This document shows, piece after piece, positions 28,325-37,368 of a stretch of 64,000 nucleotides of DNA (the stretch's first letter is position 1; each line of letters opens with the position of its first letter). Made by a program: the position numbers and the translations under genes. The notes below the pieces were generated by a model, which was not told the DNA's origin, made no database searches, and worked only from the letters and a program-made list of their open reading frames with translations. Source of the DNA: Rhodocyclaceae bacterium (GTDB lineage Bacteria > Pseudomonadota > Gammaproteobacteria > Burkholderiales > Rhodocyclaceae); NCBI GenBank assembly GCA_028714035.1, contig JAQTNA010000007.1, positions 43,137-107,136 on the forward strand. The letters are read 5' to 3'.

Positions 28325-31141
28325 TTAGGGATAGTCCCGCGCCAGCCGGAAACCCACGCTCGGGGAGCGCATGGTATTGCCCACCCGACTCCTGGATGCG
28401 GAGCGCTGGTTGGATGCGGTGTCGTAGAAATATCCGCCACGACTGACGTGGGCCGCGCCTACGCAATTCGCGGTCCAGGCGACGTTGCCGTTTCGAGGCG
28501 CGCCGTCGTAGGAACTGTGCCAGCAATCCTCCACCCATTCCGCCACGTTGCCATACATATCGTATAGCCCGTTCGGGCTGGCTTCGAGTTGCCCGACGAG
28601 GTGCGGCTGGCGTTCCGAGTTGCCGGTGTACCAGCCGTGCCGGACCAGCGTATCGGCGTTATCGCCGAAATTGTACCGGGTCGTTGTCCCGGCGCGGGCG
28701 GCATATTCCCATTCCGCTTCGGTCAATAGCCGATATTTTTTGCCAGTCTTGGCACGGAGCCAAACCAGGTATTGCTGGATATCGGCCCAGGCGACATTGA
28801 TGACGGGCTGCTTGCCCCGGCCCTTCCAGCGGAAGATGAGCATGCCGACTTCATCGTCCGGGCGGTAGCTGCAACCACCCTTGTCCGCGACACAGGCATC
28901 CCAGTCGTCGAAGGTGACTTCGTGTCGGCCGATGGCAAAGGGATGAACGATGACCACGGGATGGGACGGCTTCTCCGTCTGAGCTTCCTCGGAGCCCATT
29001 GCGAACTTTCCGGATGGCAGGGCCACCATCTCGGGGCTCTTGCCGCTACCGTCCGTGAAGGCATCGTAGAAGGGCACCCCCGTGACGGGAATCGGCGCGA
29101 TCTTCTGCCAAAGGGCGGCGAGCTTCATCATGGCGTCAGCATAGTGCTTGCTCGTCGGGAATTTGTCCAGAAAGGCTTGCAGGGCAGCCGGCTCACCGGT
29201 GGCGAGCGCGTCGGACAAGGCTTTTCTTTCCTCGCGCTCGGGTCGGCTGGCCACGAGGGAGTGCTGAAGGATAGTTGCCGCGGTCGCGTGTTGCCCGGCG
29301 CTGAAGCGTCGGATAAAGGCATCTGCCAGGCTGTCGCAACGGAAAGGATCCCCGCTTTGGTCATTGGCGTCGCACTGGCGCGCCTCGTCCCAAAGGATGT
29401 CCTCCTCCAGGTTCCTGGCTTGGGTACTGAACTTGCCTTGGGGATAGCGTTGCAGGTACAGGTGCGCGAGATCAATGGTGCGGCTGCGCTGCACGTTGTC
29501 CCAAACGAGTTGCTCGGTCTTGTCCCGGGCGGAGGCCGCGAAGCGTCCTTGGGGGTAAACCTTGAGGTAGGCGTCGAAGGCGGCTTCGCTGTTGCCCTTC
29601 TGCGCCTTGTCCCAGGCGATCTGCTCGATGGTGTCCTTGGCGGTGTCGGCGAAGCGTCCTTGCGGATAGGCCCTCAGGTACTCCTGGAAGGAGGCCTCGT
29701 TGTTGCCTTTCTGCGCCTTGTCCCAAACGATTTGCTCGATATTGTCCTTGGCCGATGACGCGAAGCGCCCTTGGGGATAAAGCTTCAGGTAGTTTTCGAG
29801 GGCGGCCGAGCTGTTGCCTTTTTGTGCCGTTTCCCAGACGATCTTCTCGATCGTTTCCTTCGCGGAGGCCGCGAAGCGCCCGTCCGGATAGGTCTTCAGG
29901 TATTGTTCGAAGGAGGTCGTGGTGGCGCCATTCTGTGCGGCCTTCCAGGCGTCCTCCTCGCGTTTGGCGGCAGCCTCGGCATCGAGTCGGGCGAACAGAG
30001 TCTTGGCAGGCTCGATGAATCGGCCTTGCGGATAGCGGTCCAGGTAATCCTTGACCAGAGCCAGGACCGAACCGGCGCGCGCCTTTTCCCAGAGATCCCC
30101 TTCATCCAGCAAGGCACGCGCCTTCTGGACGAAGAGTCCATCCGGGTGGGCGCCGATGTATTTCCGCAGGGGCTCCGGGTCGCCGTTCTTGGCCAGTTCC
30201 CAGGCGGGGAGGTCATCCAGCCTATCCTTCGCCTTGGCAGCGAAGGCCCCGTCCGGAAAGGCCTTGAGGAAGCGCTTGTAGGCGGCTTCCGTGCGCTGGG
30301 CGTCGGTCTTTTCCCAGATCTGCCGCTCTTCCTCCTCGGCCATGCGCTGGCCGGTATCCGGCGCTCCCGCGGGGCGCACCCGGAAGTCGGACGGGGCCTG
30401 CCCGAAGAGGGTCGGGACCTGTTCCTGGCCGATGCCCTGGGCCAGTGCCGACACCTTGTCCTGAATGGTTTGCAGCATGGTCGGCAGCGGCACGCCGGGG
30501 CGCGCGAGTTCCCGGAGGAACACGCGGGAAAAGAGGCCGCGGATTCGGGGATCATCGTCGCCCAGGCGCTCCAGGGAAGTCTTGCCCGGGGCCGCTGAAA
30601 AAATGACCACCTCGCCGGCGGCAGGCTGGGCGGCCGCGAGGCCGGGGTTGGCTGCGGACGTACGGCGGGACGCATCCAGAATGACCAGGAACAGGCGGGG
30701 CTTTTGCTGCTGCACGCCTTCCAGGACGGCCTTGAGCGACAGGCCGCCGGCCTTTACCTGGTCCTCATTGTCGGCCCGAACATCCACCGGCAACAGATAA
30801 CTGTCATCCCCGACCCTGACGCCCTGGCCGGAGAAATACAGGATGGCCTCATCGCCCGGTCCGATGGCGGGCAGGAAGGCATTCTTCCATTTCTTGCGCA
30901 ATTCGTCGCTGGTGGTGTTGATGCCCCGGACCACCCCGAACTGGCCATCGGTGAGAATGTCCGCCACCGTCTGTGCATCCGCCTTGGCATTGCTCAGGGG
31001 CGGAGCACCGATGTAATCCTCGTTACCGATGACCAGTGCGCTACGGTTCGCCTTTTGATCATCGGCCCGGGCCGCGCCGATCAGGCAGCACAGGGCAGCA
31101 AGGACGAGAAGGATGCGTGACAAAATGGGGTTGGGCGCCAT
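28325..31141 (-). CDS. Secreted pseudo-caspase / SUMF1-domain fusion (T6SS-linked)
   Basis: 938 residues from ATG 31141, with AGGAAT upstream. Signal peptide (1-26, ILLVLAALCCLIGAARA). Caspase-fold (peptidase C14) domain about 30-255 in which both catalytic residues are replaced: the His of the usual FSGHG is Gln106 (YFSGQG) and the Cys of the usual LDACR is Ser158 (LDASRR). Middle part (about 275-600): about eight helical repeats of about 37 residues (for example VWDKAQKGNNEASFQEYL). C-terminal SUMF1/formylglycine-enzyme-like domain (about 690-938, EMVALPSGKFAMGSEE, LLTEAEWEYAARAG, GNVAEWVEDCW, RGGYFYD). No Cys pair typical of true formylglycine generators. It lies 55 bp after the kinase gene and is likely its operon partner. 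The role is unknown, perhaps a periplasmic scaffold or sensor of the T6SS. Confidence 0.85.
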   Translation of the reverse strand: MAPNPILSRILLVLAALCCLIGAARADDQKANRSALVIGNEDYIGAPPLSNAKADAQTVADILTDGQFGVVRGINTTSDELRKKWKNAFLPAIGPGDEAILYFSGQGVRVGDDSYLLPVDVRADNEDQVKAGGLSLKAVLEGVQQQKPRLFLVILDASRRTSAANPGLAAAQPAAGEVVIFSAAPGKTSLERLGDDDPRIRGLFSRVFLRELARPGVPLPTMLQTIQDKVSALAQGIGQEQVPTLFGQAPSDFRVRPAGAPDTGQRMAEEEERQIWEKTDAQRTEAAYKRFLKAFPDGAFAAKAKDRLDDLPAWELAKNGDPEPLRKYIGAHPDGLFVQKARALLDEGDLWEKARAGSVLALVKDYLDRYPQGRFIEPAKTLFARLDAEAAAKREEDAWKAAQNGATTTSFEQYLKTYPDGRFAASAKETIEKIVWETAQKGNSSAALENYLKLYPQGRFASSAKDNIEQIVWDKAQKGNNEASFQEYLRAYPQGRFADTAKDTIEQIAWDKAQKGNSEAAFDAYLKVYPQGRFAASARDKTEQLVWDNVQRSRTIDLAHLYLQRYPQGKFSTQARNLEEDILWDEARQCDANDQSGDPFRCDSLADAFIRRFSAGQHATAATILQHSLVASRPEREERKALSDALATGEPAALQAFLDKFPTSKHYADAMMKLAALWQKIAPIPVTGVPFYDAFTDGSGKSPEMVALPSGKFAMGSEEAQTEKPSHPVVIVHPFAIGRHEVTFDDWDACVADKGGCSYRPDDEVGMLIFRWKGRGKQPVINVAWADIQQYLVWLRAKTGKKYRLLTEAEWEYAARAGTTTRYNFGDNADTLVRHGWYTGNSERQPHLVGQLEASPNGLYDMYGNVAEWVEDCWHSSYDGAPRNGNVAWTANCVGAAHVSRGGYFYDTASNQRSASRSRVGNTMRSPSVGFRLARDYP

Positions 31142-31196
31142 ATTCCTGCCGGAGAAATAATGTGTTCCCTGGTTCGGGTGATCAAGGGTCAAGGTG

Positions 31197-33920
31197 TCAT
31201 TTTCCGGTCTTGACGCCCTTTTGCTTGGCACGGTTATACCAGAGTGCCGCCGCATCGGGGTCTTGATCCGGGCCCGCAGCCGAATAGTAGTCTCCCAGTT
31301 CCTTGGCCGCCAGGCCGCTACCCTTGTTGTAGGCTTCCGCGTACAACTTGATGGCCTCGCCGGAGTTCTTGGCCTTTCTGGCCTCGCGCGCCTTCTTCAG
31401 AATACCGTCCGGGCTGGACTCGAAGGCTTTCCTCGCTTCCTCCTTCTTGGCTTCTTCAGCCTTCCTGGCTTCTTCCTTCTTGCGTGTTTCTTCGGCCTTT
31501 CGGGCCTCGTCCTTCTTGCGGGCTTCGTCGGCCCGGCGCGCCTCGTCTTTCCTTCGGGCTTCGTCGGCCTTGCGAGCTTCGTCGGCTCTGCGGGCTTCGT
31601 CCGCCTTGGCCTTCGCTTCGGCCCTGGCCTGCTCGGCCTGCGCCTGTTTGCGGGCGTTTTCCTCCGCCTTCTGCCTGGCACCGGCATCCGCCGCCTGGCG
31701 CTTGGCTTCCTGGGCTTGCAATTCCGCCTCGGCCGCTCGTTGTTCCTCTGCCTTTTGTGCCGCTTCCTGCTTCTGCTTCAGGCCTGGATCTTGCACCGGG
31801 GCGGCGGCGGGGGCGGGGGCATGGACGGCCTCGGCCGCCTTTGGCGTCTCGGGCGGGGGATTCTTGCCGCCGCCCATGAACATGAGGGCGCCGGCTGCGA
31901 TGACGGCCACGGCGACACCGCCGATGACGATCGGCATCTTGGATTTCTTGCCCGGAAGATCCAACGTGGAATACTGGGGTTGGTCCGTGGCTTCGGCCGC
32001 CGCCGCGCGGGCCGCCGGGGCGCCCAAAGGCCCTGCCGTCAGGGGAGACAGGGCAGAATCCGGCAAGTCGGCCGCAACGGGTTGTTCGACCGGTCGGGCC
32101 GTGGCAGGTGCCACCGGCGGCCTGGACCTGCCCAGCACGACCGTTCGATCGCTATCTTCGCCGTCCTCCTGAGGAATTTCCAGATTCCGCGCCTTCTCTT
32201 CGGCCTTGCGCCGGGCGTCCTCTTCGGCCCTCTGGCGAGCCGCCTCCTGTGTCCGGCGTTGCGCCTCCAGGTCGGCCTTGCGCCGAGCTTCTTCCTCGGC
32301 GTGGCGTCGGGCTTCTTCCTCGGCACGCCGCTTGGCTTCGGCCTCCGCCTTGAGGCGGGCGTCTTCCTGGGCGCGGCGTTCGGCCTCCTCGGCGGCGCGT
32401 AGCCGCTCCGCTTCCTCGGCTTTGCGTCGGGCCTCCAGTTCCGCTTGCTTCTGCTGCTCCGCCTTGCGCGCCACTTCAGCCTTCAGTCGCCGGTCTTCTT
32501 CCTCGGCGCGTTGCCTGGCTTCTTCCTGCCGGTGCGCTTCTCCGTCGTCCCGAAGCTTGTCCGGGCTGGCCTTGCCGCCTTTGGCCGCATCGGCCTCGGC
32601 CTTCTTTCGGGCCTCCTGCTCGGCACGTCGACGGGTCTCTTCCTCGACCTGGCGCTGCGCGTCCTTCTGGGCGCGGCGTTGCCGCTCCGATTCGACCTGG
32701 CGCTTCGCCTCTTCCTCGGCCTTGATCCGGGCTTCTTCCCGTTCCTTTTTCCGGGTTTCTTCCAGTGCCTTGATCTGGGCTTCGCCCTCGGCGATCTTGA
32801 GGGCGGAGGTGTCCACGCCGGTGTTCTGGCCGGACAGCTTGTTGATGCGGATTCTTGCCAGGTTGGCGAATATGCTGTCGGGGAACTGGACGAGGAACTC
32901 GCGCAATTCCTCGATGTCGCCGCTGTCCTTGATGCTGTTCCAGAAATCCCGTTCGGCGTCGGAAGTACCGACACGGGTGCCGGTCTGAGCCGCCGTCGTG
33001 GAACTGGTGATATGGGTTCGATCCGCGGTGGGCGCGGCGGCACGCGGATCGTATACCAGGCGGGTGGCCTCGTCGTCGAAGGTCTTGCCGGACACGGACA
33101 GACGCAATTCGCTCGCCATCACGCCGGCCGAGGGGTAGCGGTCCTTGGGTTCCTTGGCCAGGGCGCGCCGGACCACGGCTTCGAGAGCGGGAGGGATGCC
33201 GCCGCGGAACTGGGATAGCGGGGGCGGATCCTCATTGACGATCTTGTGATAGACCTCCCAGTCACTGGTACCGGTGAAGGGCTTTTGCAGGGTCAGGCAT
33301 TGGTAGAGGAGGACGCCGGTCGCAAAGATATCGGCCTGCGGGCCCACGGAGAGGCCCTTGATCTGCTCCGGAGCCATGTAGCCGGGGGTGCCGACCATGG
33401 TGCCGGCCTTGGTGGCTTCGGATCCACCGGAGTCGGATAGCCGGGCCACGCCGAAATCGGTGAGCTTGACCCGCCCGGCCCCATCCAGCATGACGTTGGC
33501 CGGCTTGATGTCCCGGTGAATGACGCCGTGTTCGTGCGCATAGTCCAGCGCCTGTAACAGGTCGCCGACAATCTGGACGACCTCGTCGACCCCCAGAAGG
33601 CGCTTTTCCTCCAGGTAGCCTTTCAGTTCCTTGCCGCGGATGAACTCCATGACCAGGTAAGTCACGTCCGCTTCGTTGCCGAAGTCGAACACCTGGACGA
33701 TGTTGGGATGATTGAGCCGGGCGACCGCCTGGGCTTCGCGCATGAAACGGGCGGTGTATTCCGCCGCGAGTCCCGGATCTACGAGTTGGCTCTTGAGGAT
33801 GGTCTTGACCGCCACCTGGCGATTCAGTTTCGGGTCTATGCCTTCATAGACGACCCCCATGGCGCCGCGACCGAGCACGCGCAGCAACTGGTAGCGACCG
33901 AGAGTACCTGGCTGTTCCAT
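31197..33920 (-). CDS. Membrane Ser/Thr protein kinase with two long coiled coils (PpkA-like)
   Basis: 907 residues. Kinase domain about 9-270 with glycine loop LGRGAMGVVYEG, Lys39 (VAVK), catalytic HRDIKPANVML (Asp137), DFG (155-157) and GTPGYMAPEQ: all residues present. Coiled coil 1 (about 374-580, Glu/Arg/Ala/Lys), DSDRTVVLGRSR (589-600), membrane segment (about 662-682, MPIVIGGVAVAVIAAGALMFM), coiled coil 2 (about 713-832), Sel1-like end (about 838-905). So the kinase faces the cytoplasm and coil 2 the periplasm. It is like PpkA/ImpN kinases of Imp-type T6SS, which phosphorylate FHA or TssL. Downstream of the FHA gene; no PppA phosphatase is adjacent. Confidence 0.93.
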   Translation of the reverse strand: MEQPGTLGRYQLLRVLGRGAMGVVYEGIDPKLNRQVAVKTILKSQLVDPGLAAEYTARFMREAQAVARLNHPNIVQVFDFGNEADVTYLVMEFIRGKELKGYLEEKRLLGVDEVVQIVGDLLQALDYAHEHGVIHRDIKPANVMLDGAGRVKLTDFGVARLSDSGGSEATKAGTMVGTPGYMAPEQIKGLSVGPQADIFATGVLLYQCLTLQKPFTGTSDWEVYHKIVNEDPPPLSQFRGGIPPALEAVVRRALAKEPKDRYPSAGVMASELRLSVSGKTFDDEATRLVYDPRAAAPTADRTHITSSTTAAQTGTRVGTSDAERDFWNSIKDSGDIEELREFLVQFPDSIFANLARIRINKLSGQNTGVDTSALKIAEGEAQIKALEETRKKEREEARIKAEEEAKRQVESERQRRAQKDAQRQVEEETRRRAEQEARKKAEADAAKGGKASPDKLRDDGEAHRQEEARQRAEEEDRRLKAEVARKAEQQKQAELEARRKAEEAERLRAAEEAERRAQEDARLKAEAEAKRRAEEEARRHAEEEARRKADLEAQRRTQEAARQRAEEDARRKAEEKARNLEIPQEDGEDSDRTVVLGRSRPPVAPATARPVEQPVAADLPDSALSPLTAGPLGAPAARAAAAEATDQPQYSTLDLPGKKSKMPIVIGGVAVAVIAAGALMFMGGGKNPPPETPKAAEAVHAPAPAAAPVQDPGLKQKQEAAQKAEEQRAAEAELQAQEAKRQAADAGARQKAEENARKQAQAEQARAEAKAKADEARRADEARKADEARRKDEARRADEARKKDEARKAEETRKKEEARKAEEAKKEEARKAFESSPDGILKKAREARKAKNSGEAIKLYAEAYNKGSGLAAKELGDYYSAAGPDQDPDAAALWYNRAKQKGVKTGK

Positions 33921-34060
33921 CCGATAAACACTACATCAAGGGCTGATCTGGAGCGGTGGTTTCGAGGGGTTGCCCGAGCAATTGTTGGCTGCCTGCTCAG
34001 GGGTTCCCTGTTCAAAATTCCGGGAGGAGGGATTATGACACGACTCGGGCTTTTGCGCGG

Positions 34061-35797
34061 TCAGCGCTTCTGCATCCGCCAGACCTGCTCGGAATAGGCG
34101 CTGAGAAAGTCGCTTTCGAACAGTCGGTCCAGGTTGTCGGCCATGTCCTGCTGCATTTTCTCGTACTTCTCGACCTGAAGTTCCCAGAGCCGGGCTTTCT
34201 TGTTGAGTACCAGTCCGCCGGCCTTGGCCAGATCCTGTTCCAGGAGGGCCGGATCAAAGCGCTTGATGGCGCCGACCACCGCGGCGCGCATGCCGGCGAC
34301 CAGAGCCATCTCGTGGGCCATCAATTCATTGCCGGCATCCTCGATGGCGCGAACCGGCGGCAGGAACGCACCCGCGTTGGTGCTCTGGGGATCGAACAGG
34401 AAACGCACCGCCTCGTCCACGCCCCCCATGAACTTCAGGGGGTTGTTGTTGTGCGACGCCAGCATGGTGCGGTCGGCCGCCCGGAGCTCCTTCTTCACTT
34501 CACTCCGGGCCAGGAGCAGCGTGATGAGCCCCTCCACGGAGGCACGCACGATTTCCCCCGCCTGCTGGAAGAAGGCCTCGGCCTCCGCCGGAGGAATGCT
34601 GAAACCCGTTGCACCCAGCCCCTTGAGAAAGGCCGCCAGGTCCACCGTGGTCTGGTTGTCGTCCCGGATGGGCGCAGGCGCGGCTGGCACAGGCGCCTGC
34701 GGCACGGCCGGAGTTGCCACAACCGGCGGCGCGGGCGGAGGCACCAAGGGCGGCGAGGCCGGGGCGGCGGGCGCCGCTGGTTCAGGCTGGGCGGCCCAGA
34801 AAGGCGGCGCCTCGACATCCGGAGGATGGAATGGCAGGTTGAAGTCGTGCACATGGTCCAGCGCGGACGAGCCCTGATGTTGATGGCCTCCGAAGTCCAC
34901 CAGATCCCTCTGGGCGGCGGGCGCCGCCGGGCCCAGGGCGAGTCCGAGGAAACTGTCAACGTCGGCCGGTCGGGGGGATGCCGCGGATGGGGTCAGCATG
35001 GACGAGGACGAGGAACTGCTTCCGCCCAGGAGCGCCATAGGGTCCAGCGCCGAGGGACCGAGATCCGGGCCGAGGCCTCCGCCGACGCCCAGGTTTCCGC
35101 CCAGGCCGAGATTGCCCCCCAGGCCGAGCGAACCCATCTCCGGTAGCGCCGTCGACGCGCCGAGTCCTTGTACCAGGCCGGAGGAGGGTGGGGGCGCGTC
35201 ACGGCGGAACGGGTCGGACTGGATGGGCGGGGGCGTGCGAGGGGCGGCGGGCGCCACGCTCAGCCCGAAAGGGTCGGCCGTCGCGCCGCCCGGCTTGCCG
35301 GCCAGGTCGTCCAGCCAGGCAAAAGGGTCGCTCGAGGCTTGCGGCGGTGACGCGGGGCTGGCGGCGGAAGGCGGCGAAGGCGCGAATGACGGGGCAGGCG
35401 GAGAGGCGAACGCCGGAGCCGCGAATGCCGGAGCCGCGAATGCTGGAGCCGCAAACGGCCCCGCGTCAAACATCGGCGCCGGGCCGCCACTGATGTCCAC
35501 CGACAGATCGAAGGGGTACATGGAGAGCTGGCTGCCATTTTTCAGCGGGACGTAAGCGCCGGGTACACAGGCCTCTCCGTCCACCAGAACCGGATTGACC
35601 CGGGAACTGACGACCAGGAAGTAATTGCCGTCCTTGGCCTCGATCGTGGCATGGACTCGGGAAACGTGCTTCTCCGGATCGGGCAGGGAGACGGCGCAGG
35701 TGGCCTGCCGCCCAATGGTGGCGATGGGTTCGGGAAGGGTGACTTCCCAGGAACTACCGGGTTCCAGTTGATTCTGTACGCGTACCTTGATCGTCAT
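34061..35797 (-). CDS. tagH: T6SS FHA-domain protein (TagH/ImpI)
   Basis: 578 residues. FHA domain about 20-100 (IATIGRQATCAVSLPDPEKHVSRVHATIEAKDG), with the phospho-Thr contacts GR, S and H. Middle (about 110-360) is low-complexity Ala/Pro/Ser with many APAFAAPAF repeats, and the C-terminal TagH domain (about 380-578) has FLKGLGATGFSIPPAEAE and KFMGGVDEAVRFLFDPQS. In Imp-type T6SS it binds phosphothreonine on TssL or on itself and activates assembly. It lies between the DUF4280 tip gene and the kinase gene. Confidence 0.93.
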   Translation of the reverse strand: MTIKVRVQNQLEPGSSWEVTLPEPIATIGRQATCAVSLPDPEKHVSRVHATIEAKDGNYFLVVSSRVNPVLVDGEACVPGAYVPLKNGSQLSMYPFDLSVDISGGPAPMFDAGPFAAPAFAAPAFAAPAFASPPAPSFAPSPPSAASPASPPQASSDPFAWLDDLAGKPGGATADPFGLSVAPAAPRTPPPIQSDPFRRDAPPPSSGLVQGLGASTALPEMGSLGLGGNLGLGGNLGVGGGLGPDLGPSALDPMALLGGSSSSSSSMLTPSAASPRPADVDSFLGLALGPAAPAAQRDLVDFGGHQHQGSSALDHVHDFNLPFHPPDVEAPPFWAAQPEPAAPAAPASPPLVPPPAPPVVATPAVPQAPVPAAPAPIRDDNQTTVDLAAFLKGLGATGFSIPPAEAEAFFQQAGEIVRASVEGLITLLLARSEVKKELRAADRTMLASHNNNPLKFMGGVDEAVRFLFDPQSTNAGAFLPPVRAIEDAGNELMAHEMALVAGMRAAVVGAIKRFDPALLEQDLAKAGGLVLNKKARLWELQVEKYEKMQQDMADNLDRLFESDFLSAYSEQVWRMQKR

Positions 35798-35871
35798 GGC
35801 GGAGCGATGGATGCGGGAGTGCCCTGGGGCAGGGCGGCTAGGTTAACATAGCCCTAAACGCATGGGGGCTT

Positions 35872-36261
35872 TCAGGGAATATTGACGGTGAACTCCCCGG
35901 CCGTGACGAACGTGATCACGCCGCCATAGGCGCACTGGAGCATGCTTATGTTGTCCAGCGCCGGCTGGTTGCCGAGGAGTACGGTGGCTGCGCCCGGTGC
36001 CCAGGGGCCGGGGGTATTCGGGATGCAGGGCATGGGCGTCAGCACGCCCATGGCCGCCGACGTGGCGGAAGCCACGGTCGGGTTCCCCAGGGACATGCAC
36101 ATGCCGAAGGGCATGATGTTGACCATGGGCACATGGTCCATGATGTTGGCGTCCGGCATCTGGTTGGTGAAAACCTTGTTGGTGGGCAAGACCACCAGAG
36201 AGCTCGGTGCCATGCCGAAAGTGCACATCATCGAGGCCCCCATGCATACTTGCAAGGGCAT
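35872..36261 (-). CDS. DUF4280/PAAR-like T6SS tip protein
   Basis: 129 residues with the DUF4280 pattern: VCMGASMMCTFGMAPS, VLPTNKVFTNQMPDANIMDHVPMVNI, FGMCMSLGNPTVASAT, PMPCIPNTPGPWAPG. PAAR-like proteins cap the VgrG spike. It has no C-terminal toxin extension, unlike many PAAR proteins. An AAGGAGA site precedes the ATG. It is 12 bp behind the DUF4123 gene, a linkage typical for spike modules. Confidence 0.88.
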   Translation of the reverse strand: MPLQVCMGASMMCTFGMAPSSLVVLPTNKVFTNQMPDANIMDHVPMVNIMPFGMCMSLGNPTVASATSAAMGVLTPMPCIPNTPGPWAPGAATVLLGNQPALDNISMLQCAYGGVITFVTAGEFTVNIP

Positions 36262-36273
36262 GGTTTCTTCTCC

Positions 36274-36816
36274 TTATTTCAGCGTCAGGATTTCCTGAAC
36301 GAGTTCGCCGTTCGCCACGGACAGGATGTGGGCCTCGTTGGGGTTTTCGCTCTCCAGGATAAAATGCCGCACCGGTCCGAACAGATCCCGCAACTGTTTG
36401 CCGTTGCAACTGGAGGCAAAAATCCCCAGCACCCGTGGGTCATAGTAGCGGAATAGCAGGGGACTTCCGTTCGGGCCGTAGACGATGTTCAACTTGCGAA
36501 AGTGGCGCCGCACCGCCGCCAGTTCGAGTTTGGCCGGCACCACGGCGAAAACGCCCCAGTTCTGGCCCCACCTGGAAAACAGCCAGTCCAGGAAAAGGCT
36601 GCCCGGCTCCAGGCGCACGATATAGGGGGCAACCTCGGCAATATCCGGGGCCAGTTCCCCGGTGTACAGGCATTCGAATTCCGGACCACCCTCGCCATAG
36701 AGCTTGTCCAGGAGCTTGGGAATCCCCGCTCCGTCCAGAAGGGCGAAGGCAGCGTTTTCCTCGTCCAGCCAGAGGCGGGTGGTCAGGCGTTCGATCTGCT
36801 GCGGGCCGATGGGCAT
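36274..36816 (-). CDS. DUF4123-domain T6SS adaptor/chaperone
   Basis: 180 residues. DUF4123 features: an N-terminal half with ENAAFALLDGAGIPKLLDKLY and a C-terminal one with LYTGELAPDIAEVAPYIVRLEPGSLFLDWLF, GVFAVVPAKLELAAVRRHFRKL and YYDPRVLGIF. Such proteins (TEC/Tap) load effectors onto VgrG. No effector gene that would be the cargo is recognised beside it; the neighbours are DUF4280 and a glycine-zipper protein. Confidence 0.88.
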   Translation of the reverse strand: MPIGPQQIERLTTRLWLDEENAAFALLDGAGIPKLLDKLYGEGGPEFECLYTGELAPDIAEVAPYIVRLEPGSLFLDWLFSRWGQNWGVFAVVPAKLELAAVRRHFRKLNIVYGPNGSPLLFRYYDPRVLGIFASSCNGKQLRDLFGPVRHFILESENPNEAHILSVANGELVQEILTLK

Positions 36817-36830
36817 GGTGCGCTTCCCTG

Positions 36831-37283
36831 TCAGTAGAGGGTCTGCAGGCCACCGTTGACCAGCCTGACCCGCTGCCCGGCCTGCCAGCCAGGGTTGTTG
36901 TCATAGTTGAAGACCTGGGTGCGGCCGTCATCGAAACGGACGACGGCCTCATAGACGGTCTTCTTTGCCATCTTCTTTTCCACCTGGCTGCCCACGTAGG
37001 CGCCGCCCACCGCTCCGCCTATGGTGGCCAGGTCGCGGCCGCTGCCGCCGCCGATCTGGTTGCCGAGGAGGCCACCGATGAGGCCGCCGCCCACGGCGCC
37101 GACCACGCCGCTGGATTCGCCTTCCTTCTGGATCTGGTTGATGCCCTGTACGGTGCCGCAGTCAGCGCACTGTACCGCGGGCGCCTGCGTGGCCTGGGGC
37201 AGGGAAAGGGAGGGAAACTGGGCAAGCGCCGGCTGGCAAACGCCCAGGGTGGCCATCACGGCCAGGGTCATCATTTTCTTCAT
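36831..37283 (-). CDS. Glycine-zipper (17 kDa antigen/SlyB-like) exported protein
   Basis: 150 residues. Signal peptide (MKKMMTLAVMATLGVCQPALA), two glycine-zipper segments (SGVVGAVGGGLIGGLLGNQIGGG and IGGAVGGAYVGSQVEKKM, about 58-110) and a C-terminal beta domain (VYEAVVRFDDGRTQVFNY). The processed N-terminus has no lipobox Cys; CADC follows at about 39-42. AGGAGG lies nine bases before the ATG. Embedded in the vgrG-DUF4123-DUF4280 module, it may be an envelope partner or an immunity-like protein; the family is also found outside T6SS. Confidence 0.85.
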   Translation of the reverse strand: MKKMMTLAVMATLGVCQPALAQFPSLSLPQATQAPAVQCADCGTVQGINQIQKEGESSGVVGAVGGGLIGGLLGNQIGGGSGRDLATIGGAVGGAYVGSQVEKKMAKKTVYEAVVRFDDGRTQVFNYDNNPGWQAGQRVRLVNGGLQTLY

Positions 37284-37368
37284 GATTCATGTCCTCCTGA
37301 AATAACACCTAAACGTCACCGGCCTGCGCCGGTGATCCTGTTGCCTCGGGCGCCGGGGCCGGCCCCGG

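Noticed and set aside
28325..29080. Formylglycine-generating enzyme activity for the SUMF1 domain
   Set aside because: The conserved active-site Cys residues of true formylglycine generators are missing and no sulfatase gene is near.
29470..30310. Repeated DNA as a CRISPR-like or mobile array
   Set aside because: The repeats are in phase with codons and encode the 37-residue helical repeats of the pseudo-caspase protein.
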